NCBI GenBank assembly: GCA_016795385.1
Contig: JAEUHI010000065.1
Location: 1 to 39,458 of the forward strand
Length of the DNA stretch: 39,458 bases
Reading direction: 5' to 3'
Source of the DNA: Verrucomicrobiales bacterium
GTDB lineage: Bacteria; Verrucomicrobiota; Verrucomicrobiia; Verrucomicrobiales; DEV007
Shown: one piece after another, positions 25,927-32,232 of the stretch
How the letters are laid out: each line of letters opens with the position of its first letter
Position numbering within the stretch: position 1 is the stretch's first letter
The notes under the pieces: generated by a model
Told to the model about the DNA's origin: nothing
Database searches by the model: none
What the model saw: only the letters and a program-made list of their open reading frames with translations
Program-made: the position numbers and the translations under genes

Positions 25927-25941
25927 TGGCGCAGCTCCTGC
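25927..25941 (+). promoter_or_regulatory. Sigma-54 (-24/-12) promoter of the lipoprotein gene
   Basis: TGGCGCAGCTCCTGC has the invariant GG (25928-25929) and GC (25940-25941) with exactly 10 bp between, preceded by T as in the consensus TTGGCAC. The start site would be near 25953, 28 nt before the ATG at 25981. Confidence 0.62.
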
Positions 25942-25980
25942 GGTATTCCCTTTCGGCAAGTATCACGCCACAAAAAAAAT

Positions 25981-26181
25981 ATGAAATGGAATCCCACACT
26001 GCTCTTCGTCCTCCCTCTCTCCGCCTTCCTTGTCGCCACCCTGCCCTCGTGTGAGCAGAGACGCGAAGGCCCCGCCGAAAACCTTGGCGAAGCCATCGAC
26101 GACGCCACCGACAGCCGACCTGCCGAAGGCATCAAGGACGCCGTCGAAGACGTCGAGGATGCCCTGAAGAACGGTAACTGA
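25981..26181 (+). CDS. Small lipoprotein
   Basis: The 66-residue protein has a lipoprotein signal (LLFVLPLSAFLVATLPSC, lipobox LPSC, C24 becomes the lipidated residue). The mature part is short and acidic with two similar halves, NLGEAIDDATDSRPAEG and GIKDAVEDVEDALKNG, that look like amphipathic helices. Size and style resemble entericidin-like stress lipoproteins, but I cannot assign a family. It has its own sigma-54 promoter and leads a run of envelope and stress genes. Confidence 0.78.
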   Translation: MKWNPTLLFVLPLSAFLVATLPSCEQRREGPAENLGEAIDDATDSRPAEGIKDAVEDVEDALKNGN

Positions 26182-26200
26182 TTCCCCCCCACGCAAACTC

Positions 26201-26264
26201 TTCCGTCCCCGTTCCCTTCACCTTCCCCCCGGCCGTCGCGCCGGCAGGGAACGGGGATCCGGAA
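26201..26264 (+). other. Long intercistronic RNA hairpin
   Basis: TCCCCGTTCCC (26206-26216) pairs perfectly with 26247-26257, and TTCCG (26201-26205) with CGGAA (26260-26264) after a 2-nt bulge, giving a 16-bp stem; the loop also contains the inverted repeat CCGGCCGTCGCGCCGG. There is no T-run, so it looks more like an mRNA stability or processing element between the lipoprotein and GlsB-like genes than a classical terminator. Confidence 0.6.
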
Positions 26265-26297
26265 GAAAAACCCTCCACCTTCCAACCCGGCAACCCC

Positions 26298-26576
26298 ATG
26301 ACCCTCGGCGGCTTTCTCATCCTCCTCGTCATCGCCGCGATCTGCGGAGCGATCGGGCAGGCCCTTGCCGGTTTCTCCCGCCCGGGTTGTCTTTTCACCA
26401 CCCTCATCGGTTTCCTCGGCGCTTGGGCGGGGCTCCTCATCGCCGACGTTTTCGACCTGCCGGAGTTTTTCCCTGTCAGCATCGAGGGCCGCACTTTTCC
26501 GGTCGTCTGGTCCATCATCGGTGCCGCTCTCGTCTCCCTCATCGCCAGCCTCATCCTTTCCCCCCGGCGCACTTGA
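26298..26576 (+). CDS. GlsB/YeaQ/YmgE family membrane protein
   Basis: The 92-residue protein has three hydrophobic helices (GGFLILLVIAAICGAIGQAL; FTTLIGFLGAWAGLLIADVF; VVWSIIGAALVSLIASLIL) and the G(x)IGxxLAG plus TTLIGFLGAWAG pattern of the transglycosylase-associated GlsB/YeaQ family. Members are small stress-induced inner-membrane proteins; the old transglycosylase label has no catalytic basis in this sequence. It sits between the lipoprotein and DUF883 genes. Confidence 0.87.
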   Translation: MTLGGFLILLVIAAICGAIGQALAGFSRPGCLFTTLIGFLGAWAGLLIADVFDLPEFFPVSIEGRTFPVVWSIIGAALVSLIASLILSPRRT

Positions 26577-26623
26577 TCGCGCGCCCCTTTCTTTCTGCCA
26601 ACCCCCAACCCAAACCCAAGAAC

Positions 26624-26932
26624 ATGAAAACACTGAGCCGAGCCAAAACCAAGAACCACAGCGTCACCACCGAAACGCTTCGCGATGATCTCGAAGCCCT
26701 GAAGGAGGACGTCGCCGAACTCGCCACCGACACACGCCGTTATGCCCGCGCCAAGGTCCACGGCCTCTCCGATACCGTCCGCGAATCCGCGAACGAAGCG
26801 ATCGACCGCAGCCGCCACGTCGTTGAAAACGAGTACGAGCGCGCCGTCGGCTACGCCCGTCAGAATCCCCTCGCGACGCTCTCGGTGGGACTCCTCGCCG
26901 GCTTCCTCGCCGGGACCCTCCTTCGTCGCTGA
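26624..26932 (+). CDS. DUF883 (YqjD/ElaB-like) membrane-anchored protein
   Basis: The 102-residue protein has a long charged helix (TETLRDDLEALKEDVAELAT, then RESANEAIDRSRHVVENEYE) and the C-terminal membrane anchor ARQNPLATLSVGLLAGFLAG plus TLLRR. This is the canonical DUF883 pattern: helix, NP(L/W)xxL motif, anchor, RR end. E. coli relatives tether ribosomes to the membrane in stationary phase. Met 26624 was chosen over the longer frame, which is a shadow of the GlsB-like gene. It is the second such gene in the island, with a much more typical sequence than the one at 18299. Confidence 0.9.
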   Translation: MKTLSRAKTKNHSVTTETLRDDLEALKEDVAELATDTRRYARAKVHGLSDTVRESANEAIDRSRHVVENEYERAVGYARQNPLATLSVGLLAGFLAGTLLRR

Positions 26933-26987
26933 GCGGATCCGCTTCACGCGGACCCTGACAAAACAACCAACCCCCTCCTCCCCCGTC

Positions 26988-27779
26988 ATGAAAACGAACC
27001 TACGCCCGAACTTCTCCACCCCGGCCCTTCCTCTCTTCGCCCTCGTCGCGACCGGAGCCCTGCTCTGTGTCGGTGATGGTCGGGCGCAGGTCGTGATCGA
27101 GGGTGGTCCGGGAGTGATCCAGATCTCCGACCGCGATGGCAAACCCGAGCCGGTCGTGCCAGGGGGCGTCCCGCAAGGTGCTCCCGTCCCCCTCGAACGC
27201 GACGCTCCCGGCCCCGTCACGATCGAAACGCAGGTGCCCCGGGCCGTCACCATCCAGCCCGATCCCACCTCGCCCGTCACCGTGAGGGTGCCCGTGAAAC
27301 CCGCGCCTCCCGTCGCCACCCCACCGGACGAGCCCGCCATCGTGGCCGCCCGCGAGGTCGATGTCACCGCCGCGAAACGGAAGGCCGAGATCATCCGCGA
27401 ACTGAACATTGCCGACTCGGGCACCGGAGCCAAAGTCGCGATTCTCGCGGCCGGTCTTTACGTGGAAGGCGGCGCTCCGATCGATCCCATCGCCGATGAA
27501 AAGCTCGCCCTGCTCGCGGAGTTCATCCGGCTGAGTGATCAGGACGGCGTGACCGTCACCTATCACTACACGCCCGACCTTCATCTCGAAGCCCTCGCCT
27601 GGGATCGTTCGGTCAGCTTCGTCGAGTGGATGAAGACCAAGGGCAAACTGCCCCAAGCCACCTTCACGGTCGAAGATCCCGTGAAAATCCTCGAGACTCC
27701 GGGAGCCTCCGTCGCGGTCGATCCCGCCACCGCTCCGCCCTACGGCAAGATCGAGGTCGCGATCCGCTACCGCTCGTAA
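26988..27779 (+). CDS. Periplasmic protein with degenerate OmpA-like C-terminal domain
   Basis: The 263-residue protein starts with a signal peptide (about 1-33, cleaved near GRAQV). Residues 35-125 are Pro/Val-rich and repetitive (PVPLERDAPGPVTIETQVP and similar), an extended spacer. The C-terminal 120 residues resemble an OmpA/Pal-type peptidoglycan-binding fold (GAPIDPIADEKLALLAEF, later WDRSVSFVEWMKTKG), but the usual NxxLSxxRA motif is poorly kept, so binding is uncertain. It is the last gene of the lipoprotein-GlsB-DUF883 run and convergent with the Gfo/Idh/MocA gene. Confidence 0.7.
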   Translation: MKTNLRPNFSTPALPLFALVATGALLCVGDGRAQVVIEGGPGVIQISDRDGKPEPVVPGGVPQGAPVPLERDAPGPVTIETQVPRAVTIQPDPTSPVTVRVPVKPAPPVATPPDEPAIVAAREVDVTAAKRKAEIIRELNIADSGTGAKVAILAAGLYVEGGAPIDPIADEKLALLAEFIRLSDQDGVTVTYHYTPDLHLEALAWDRSVSFVEWMKTKGKLPQATFTVEDPVKILETPGASVAVDPATAPPYGKIEVAIRYRS

Positions 27780-27797
27780 GCCGGGCAACGGGGTGGA

Positions 27798-28871
27798 TCA
27801 GAATTCCACCATCTTCCCGCTGCGGAAGGCCTCATCCGCGGCGAGCACGATGCGGAGGCTGTTCACCGCATCCTCCATGTGATCGGAGAGATCGACATCG
27901 TTGACGATGGCGTTGAGAAAGACCTCCTGCTCGCGGAAACAGAGCCCGTCGTGATCGGGCTCGTCGGCGCAGTCGAGGATCTCGTCGGGCTTCGCGAATT
28001 TTCCGTCCGCTCCTAGTTCGGCGTGGTGCACCTTCAGCGCCGCGGCCTTCGAGTGGGAATCGATGTTGTCGCTCGAGGTTTCGCCCTCTTTCACTCCCGA
28101 GATGCTGACGCAGCCTTTCGGACCGACGACATCCTTCACGAAATAGGCGACCTCGCTCATCATCGGACCCCAACCCGCTTCATACCAGCCGACGGAGCCG
28201 TCTTCGAAAGTCACCTGGAGCTGCCCGTAGTTGTACATGCCGGGCACCAGCTCCTCGGTGAGGCGTGCGCCGATCGCGCTGACGCGCACCGGCTTCGACC
28301 GTGTCATCTGGCACATCACGTCGACGTAGTGCACCCCGCAATCGACGATGGGCGACATCGAATTCATCAGCATGCGATGGGTGTGCCACATCTCGCCGGA
28401 GGATTGCTGGTTCAGGTTCATCCGCATCACGAGCGGCTTGCCGAGGGTCTGCGCCACCTCGATGAAGCGCGCCCAGGTCGGGTGGACGCGGAGGATGTAG
28501 CCGATCACCAGCTTGCGGTTCGCCGCCTTCGCCGCATCGACGATCTCCTGCGCTTCGGCCACCGTGCCGGCGATGGGTTTTTCGAGAAAGACGTGGCATC
28601 CCGCCGCGAAGGCCTTTTTCGTGTAATCGGCGTGGGTGTCGGGATAGGTGTTGATCGAGACCGCGTCGGGCTTCGTCGTGGCGAGGGCTTCCTCGTAGTT
28701 GGAAAACTGCGGGTATTCGGCCCCCAGGGTGTCGAGCAGATCGCGACGCGAGGTCTCGCCGCGCGAAACGACGCCGACAATTTCAAAGCCGTCCATGGCG
28801 TGGTAGGCCTTCGCGTGGGATTTGCCCATGTGGCCGCAGCCGACGACGAGAATACGAATGGGGGAGGACAT
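27798..28871 (-). CDS. Gfo/Idh/MocA family NAD(P)-dependent oxidoreductase
   Basis: The 357-residue cytoplasmic enzyme has an N-terminal Rossmann fold with GCGHMG (11-16) and the family motif EKPIAG (E97, K98, P99), followed by the alpha/beta substrate domain with DCGVHYVDVMCQM, where a catalytic His is usual. Members oxidise or reduce sugars and inositols with NAD(P). Its place among sulfatases suggests sugar catabolism, but the substrate cannot be read from sequence. The start MSSPIRILVVGCGHMG gives the Rossmann motif at the normal distance. Confidence 0.92.
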   Translation of the reverse strand: MSSPIRILVVGCGHMGKSHAKAYHAMDGFEIVGVVSRGETSRRDLLDTLGAEYPQFSNYEEALATTKPDAVSINTYPDTHADYTKKAFAAGCHVFLEKPIAGTVAEAQEIVDAAKAANRKLVIGYILRVHPTWARFIEVAQTLGKPLVMRMNLNQQSSGEMWHTHRMLMNSMSPIVDCGVHYVDVMCQMTRSKPVRVSAIGARLTEELVPGMYNYGQLQVTFEDGSVGWYEAGWGPMMSEVAYFVKDVVGPKGCVSISGVKEGETSSDNIDSHSKAAALKVHHAELGADGKFAKPDEILDCADEPDHDGLCFREQEVFLNAIVNDVDLSDHMEDAVNSLRIVLAADEAFRSGKMVEF

Positions 28872-29077
28872 GATCGGATAGAAGTAAGAAGGGGGTGAAA
28901 CGGTGAGTCACGGAGAATGACCACGCTTTCGCCCGCAGGCAAGGACTTTGGCATCCGCGAACGGGTGAAGGAAGGGAGGTGACCGGTGAACGCGACCCAG
29001 CGAAAGCGCCACAGGTCCAAGCGGAAGGGTCCCGGAGGGACGAAACACGACGCGACCAAGCGAAAGCGCTCCAAAGG

Positions 29078-29193
29078 GACGCAAGCAGGGAAGACCGAGC
29101 GGAGACGTCCCGAAAGACGCAAGCAGGGAAGACCGAGCGGAGACGTCCCCGAAAGACGCAAGCAGGGAAGACCGGTCGGAAGCGTCCCGGAGG
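29078..29193. repeat. Tandem repeat, 38-39 nt period, three units
   Basis: Units starting GACGCAAGCAGGGAAGACCG begin at 29078, 29116 and 29155, and a fourth start (GACGCAAG) at 29194 leads into the GTAG hairpin element. More decayed related units can be seen from about 28990. Unit ends contain the GTCCC sequence also found in the hairpin element, so the tandem array may have grown from its end. Confidence 0.8.
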
Positions 29194-29290
29194 GACGCAA
29201 GAAGGTAGCCGGGGGTGGACGGAGCGAAGCGAAGGGAACCCCCGGAACATCCACGGAACCCATGAAGCGCCCCGGAGGGGCGCGAGAAGC
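29184..29290 (+). repeat. Three-hairpin GTAG repeat element, copy A
   Basis: About 107 nt. In order: hairpin GTCCCGGAGGGAC (29184-29196); GTAG (29205-29208); 8-bp stem CCGGGGGT/ACCCCCGG (29209-29216 with 29238-29245); stem GCGCCCC/GGGGCGC (29267-29273 with 29277-29283); end GAGAAGCG. The same parts in the same order occur in reverse at 31363 and 31794. The GTAG head before a hairpin is the hallmark of REP sequences mobilised by RAYT transposases. Confidence 0.75.
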
Positions 29291-29314
29291 GCCGCCCCCT
29301 CAAGAGCCGCCCCC

Positions 29315-29767
29315 TCAATAAAACCGCCGGTGACGCCGGATCCAATCCTTGTAATTCTCCACCGGAGCGCCCGATCCGACCTGGCGGCTCAGCTCCTTGC
29401 CTTTCATATCGAGCACCACCATCGTCGGATAACCGCTCACCCCGTAGCGCGAGATCAGGGTCCGCTCGCTGTCCGTCAGACGCGAACGATCCGAAGGCAC
29501 GTCGATCTTGCGGAACATGATTTCGGAATGCTCGAAATCCTGCCAATCCTTCGTCGCGATCACCGTCGAATCGAGGTGCGAACACGCCGGACACCACTCC
29601 GTGCCCGTGAAAAGGATCACCCGCACCTTCTTGTTCGGAGCCACGCTCTGCACCGGAGTCGGATTCGAAATCACGTAGCGCGACATCGCCTCCTTGCCCC
29701 CGCTGCCGCGGAAAAAGAGCGCGTAAACGATCAAGCCGATGATGGCGACCTTGGACAGGGATTTCAT
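29315..29767 (-). CDS. Membrane-anchored thioredoxin-like protein
   Basis: The 150-residue protein has an N-terminal membrane anchor (VAIIGLIVYALFF) and a thioredoxin fold facing the periplasm: VRVILFTGTEWCPACSHLD with the CPAC redox pair (C59, C62) and the cis-Pro loop GVSGYPTMVVLD (P114). Close to the DsbD-gamma/thioredoxin_7 type of thiol-disulfide protein. It ends GAPVENYKDWIRRHRRFY. It is divergent from the sulfatase at 29868, with a 100-bp AT-richer gap between them. Confidence 0.87.
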   Translation of the reverse strand: MKSLSKVAIIGLIVYALFFRGSGGKEAMSRYVISNPTPVQSVAPNKKVRVILFTGTEWCPACSHLDSTVIATKDWQDFEHSEIMFRKIDVPSDRSRLTDSERTLISRYGVSGYPTMVVLDMKGKELSRQVGSGAPVENYKDWIRRHRRFY

Positions 29768-29867
29768 TTTGGTAGTTTATGGTATTTATGGATTTTCGTC
29801 AAGAATTCCCCCATCCCCGGAGAGAATCTGCTTTCCCGGAGCGGGCCCTTCCGACATCCTCGCGGGC

Positions 29868-31337
29868 ATGAAACGACCCCTTTTTCTCCTTTTGTCGGGC
29901 CTCTTCGCCGCGGTCGCCCCCACCTCCGCCGCCCCACCGAATGTCCTCCTCATCACCGCCGACGACCTGCGTCCCGAGCTCGGCTGCTACGGATCGCCCG
30001 CCCTCACCCCGCATCTCGACGCCCTCGCCGCGCGCGGCACCACCTTCACCCGCGCCTACTGCCAGCAGGCCGTCTGCAATCCCTCGCGCTCGAGCATGCT
30101 CACGGGACTGCGACCCGGCACCCTCGGCCTCTATGTGAACGGCACCCACTTCCGCGAGCTGCGGCCCGACGTCACCACCCTGCCGCTCTGGTTCAAGGAT
30201 CACGGCTACACCACCCGCTGCGCCGGCAAACTCTTCCACAACTGGCACACGAAGGAAAAAGGCGACCCGCGCTCGTGGTCCGCGCCCGAGTTCCTCCATT
30301 ACGCCAATCACGGCGACGACGTGCCGATGATCGATGGTCCCCTCCCCGAGAATCACGCCAAACACAGCGAAGGACTCCGCAAATACGGCTCCGTCGGCAT
30401 GTGCGAGGCCTACGACGTGCCCGACGAGGCCTACTACGACGGACGGGTCGCCGCCGAGGCGGTGCGCTGGCTGCCCGAGTTGAAGAAGGGCGGCCCTTTC
30501 TTCCTCGCGGTCGGTTTCTGGAAACCCCACGCCCCTTTCAACGCGCCGAAAAAGTACTGGGATCTCTATGATCGCGCCGCCCTGCCGCCGGTCGATCCGC
30601 GCTGGCCCGCCGGAGCCCCCGACATCGCTTCTCATCCCAGCACCGAGATCCTCGGCCCTCCTGACAAACAGACGAAACCCACCCCCGAGCAGGTCGCCGA
30701 GATGCGGCACGGTTACTTCGCCGCGATCAGCTACCTCGACGCCCAAGTCGGCAAGGTTCTCGCCGCCCTGAAAGAAAACGGGCTCGAGGAAAACACCATC
30801 GTCCTCTTCTGGGGCGATCACGGGTATCACCTCGGTGAACACGGCCTCTGGGCGAAGACCAGCAATTTCGAGCTCGACGCCCGCGTTCCCCTCATCCTCG
30901 CTCCCGTCGCGCCGGAACATCCCGGGGCCAAGTCCGAGGCCCTCGTCGAGATGGTCGATGTGTTTCCCACCCTCGTCGATCTCATTGGCCTGCCCACCGC
31001 GCCCGGGCTCGAGGGCGCCAGCCTCGTTCCCGTGCTTGAGGATCCGACCGCGACCGTGAAACCCGCTGCCTTCACCCAGCATCCCCGTCCGCCTTATCCT
31101 GACCGATCCCCCAAAAAGGAGCCCGAAGTGATGGGATACAGCGTGAGAACCTCCGGATGGCGTTACACCGAATGGCGGAACTGGGAGACCGGAGCGGTTG
31201 AGGCGACCGAGCTTTATGATCACCGCGAAGGCGTGCGGCCTGAATTGGAGAATGTCGTGGAGAGTGCTCCTGATCCGGAGGCCTTGGAGGAGGCGCGGCG
31301 TTTGTTGCGCGGGCAGTTTCCGATGAAAAAGCCGTGA
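29868..31337 (+). CDS. Secreted sulfatase, iduronate-2-sulfatase-like
   Basis: The 489-residue formylglycine sulfatase has a signal peptide (1-21), metal-binding Asp residues in LLITADDLRPELGCYG (D32, D33), the signature VCNPSRSSMLTGLRPGT (C70), FFLAVGFWKPHAPFNAP, and FWGDHGYHLGEHGLWAK, the last typical of iduronate-2-sulfatase-like enzymes. It should act on a sulfated polysaccharide. Met 29868 begins the signal peptide; the longer frame from 29739 does not. Unlike the first sulfatase in the window (CSPTR), it uses CNPSR, so the two belong to different subfamilies and probably attack different linkages. Confidence 0.92.
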   Translation: MKRPLFLLLSGLFAAVAPTSAAPPNVLLITADDLRPELGCYGSPALTPHLDALAARGTTFTRAYCQQAVCNPSRSSMLTGLRPGTLGLYVNGTHFRELRPDVTTLPLWFKDHGYTTRCAGKLFHNWHTKEKGDPRSWSAPEFLHYANHGDDVPMIDGPLPENHAKHSEGLRKYGSVGMCEAYDVPDEAYYDGRVAAEAVRWLPELKKGGPFFLAVGFWKPHAPFNAPKKYWDLYDRAALPPVDPRWPAGAPDIASHPSTEILGPPDKQTKPTPEQVAEMRHGYFAAISYLDAQVGKVLAALKENGLEENTIVLFWGDHGYHLGEHGLWAKTSNFELDARVPLILAPVAPEHPGAKSEALVEMVDVFPTLVDLIGLPTAPGLEGASLVPVLEDPTATVKPAAFTQHPRPPYPDRSPKKEPEVMGYSVRTSGWRYTEWRNWETGAVEATELYDHREGVRPELENVVESAPDPEALEEARRLLRGQFPMKKP

Positions 31338-31362
31338 GTCGTGGCGGCGGGTGGGAGAAGCA

Positions 31363-31471
31363 CGCTTCTCGCGCCCCGTCGGGGCGCTTTGGTGGAGAGG
31401 AAACGAAATCCGGGGGTTGTCCTCGCTTCGCTCGCGTCACCCCCGGCTACCTTCTTTCGTCCCTCCGGGAC
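31363..31471 (-). repeat. Three-hairpin GTAG repeat element, copy B
   Basis: This 109-nt copy is in reverse orientation to copy A: CGCTTCTC, stem GCGCCCC/GGGGCGC, stem CCGGGGGT/ACCCCCGG (31410-31417 with 31439-31446), CTAC (31447-31450, GTAG on the minus strand) and hairpin GTCCCTCCGGGAC (31459-31471). It starts 25 bp after the sulfatase stop codon, so its hairpins could also act as the 3' end of that mRNA. Confidence 0.75.
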
Positions 31472-31610
31472 TTTTCCCTTCTCCCCGGACGCCTCTTTCG
31501 TGGCTTGGCGATCTGCCACCCTCTCTCATACTCTTACCTCCTACTCATACTCCTACTCAAAACCGGACAACCAGAGTCGCTCTCAGCACTCTACCTGCCG
31601 GGCGACAGGA
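31363..31610. repeat. Direct repeat, left copy (about 250 nt)
   Basis: Left copy of a long direct repeat whose right copy is 31794-32060. Shared blocks include CTTCTCCCCGGA, GGCTTGGCGATCTG, the short-repeat run from 31525, AAAACCGGA, CCAGAGTCGCTCTCAGCAC and CTACCTGCCGGGCGACAGGA. The copies differ by small substitutions and one insertion of about 20 nt in the right copy. Confidence 0.8.
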
Positions 31611-31793
31611 TGGAACCCCGGAACGGATGCCCACGACTCGTTCGCGGCCCTGGAGGGGCCGGAGAGACAAGCCGGTGGTGAAGCGAGGCACGAGCGCAAC
31701 CACTGGATGGGGAATGGGATGGTGAACTCCGCCCTGACGGGGCGGGAGAAACGCCCGATGGCCCGGACGCACGCGGAACCTCCCGAACTAACC

Positions 31794-31901
31794 CGCTTCT
31801 CGCGCCCCGCCGGGGCGCTTTGATGCAGAGGATCCGAATTCCGGGGGTTCCGTCGCTCCGCTCGCGTCACCCCCGGCTACTTTCTTTCGTCCCTCCGGGA
31901 C
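31794..31901 (-). repeat. Three-hairpin GTAG repeat element, copy C
   Basis: 108 nt with the same order of parts as copy B: stem GCGCCCC/GGGGCGC, stem 31841-31848 with 31869-31876, CTAC 31877-31880, hairpin 31889-31901. The stems are kept while the loops vary (TCGCTCC here, TCGCTTC in copy B), which points to selection on RNA or single-strand DNA structure. Confidence 0.75.
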
Positions 31902-32060
31902 TCTTCCCTTCTCCCCGGATGCCTCTTTCGCGGCTTGGCGATCTGGATTGCCTCGTGTTAGTCTGCCGCCCCTTCTCATACTCTTACCTCCTACTCATAC
32001 TCCTACTCAAAACCGGATTACCAGAGTCGCTCTCAGCACCCTACCTGCCGGGCGACAGGA
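31794..32060. repeat. Direct repeat, right copy (about 267 nt)
   Basis: Right copy of the long direct repeat starting at 31363; see that entry. An extra segment (ATTGCCTCGTGTTAGTCTGC) is present before the short-repeat run at 31975. Confidence 0.8.
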
Positions 32061-32088
32061 ATGTCGCCCCTCCTTGTAACCCCCTACT

Positions 32089-32223
32089 CATACTCCTACT
32101 CCTACCTCCTACTCCTACTCAAAACCGGATCATCAGATTCGCTCTCCACCCCCCAGTCGTGCAGCCGAAACCCCAGGAACGTTCGATCTGAGTATGAGTA
32201 TGAGGTAAGAGTATGAGTAAGAG
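32089..32223. repeat. Short TACTC/GAGTA repeats forming an inverted pair before an ORF
   Basis: A run of TACTCC/TACTCA units (from about 32093 to 32120) is followed by its inverse, GAGTATGAGTATGAGGTAAG and onward (32190-32223), just 10 bp before the ATG of the large cytochrome protein. The inverse run matches the reverse complement of 31975-32002 at 27 of 28 positions. The transcript leader could fold into a large hairpin that includes the ribosome-binding region. Confidence 0.65.
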
Positions 32224-32232
32224 ATTGAACCG

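Larger units (their letters stand above)
25668..25980. other. Divergent intergenic region between signalling and stress genes
   Basis: This 313-bp region separates the hybrid kinase gene (minus) from the small lipoprotein gene (plus). The right part holds a sigma-54 promoter for the lipoprotein gene and candidate activator sites. I see no good -24/-12 element on the minus strand for the kinase operon, and no gene. Confidence 0.6.
28872..29314. other. Repeat-rich intergenic region
   Basis: These 443 bp contain no credible gene; the long open frames that cross it are Arg/Ser/Pro-rich artefacts of the repeats. It holds a 38-39 nt tandem repeat and one copy of the 108-nt GTAG hairpin element, listed separately. 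Confidence 0.7.
31338..32232. other. Repeat-rich intergenic region upstream of the large cytochrome protein
   Basis: These 895 bp hold no credible gene. About 250 nt is duplicated in direct orientation (31363-31610 and 31794-32060); each copy starts with the GTAG hairpin element and continues with a pyrimidine-rich run of TACTC-type short repeats and the sequence CTACCTGCCGGGCGACAGGA. The 183 bp between the copies show nothing I can name. A third, partial copy of the short-repeat part starts near 32089. Confidence 0.75.

Noticed and set aside
27792..27810. Hairpin GGTGGA/TCCACC as terminator between convergent genes.
   Set aside because: Half of it lies inside the coding sequence of the oxidoreductase and there is no T-run.
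28979..30571. Long plus-strand open frame of 530 codons overlapping the thioredoxin and sulfatase genes.
   Set aside because: Its product is Arg/His/Pro-rich without domains, and it overlaps two well-supported genes; it is a high-GC shadow.
29078..32223. CRISPR array, suggested by repeats of 28-39 nt.
   Set aside because: Units are contiguous or degenerate, have no unique spacers of equal length, and no cas genes are nearby.
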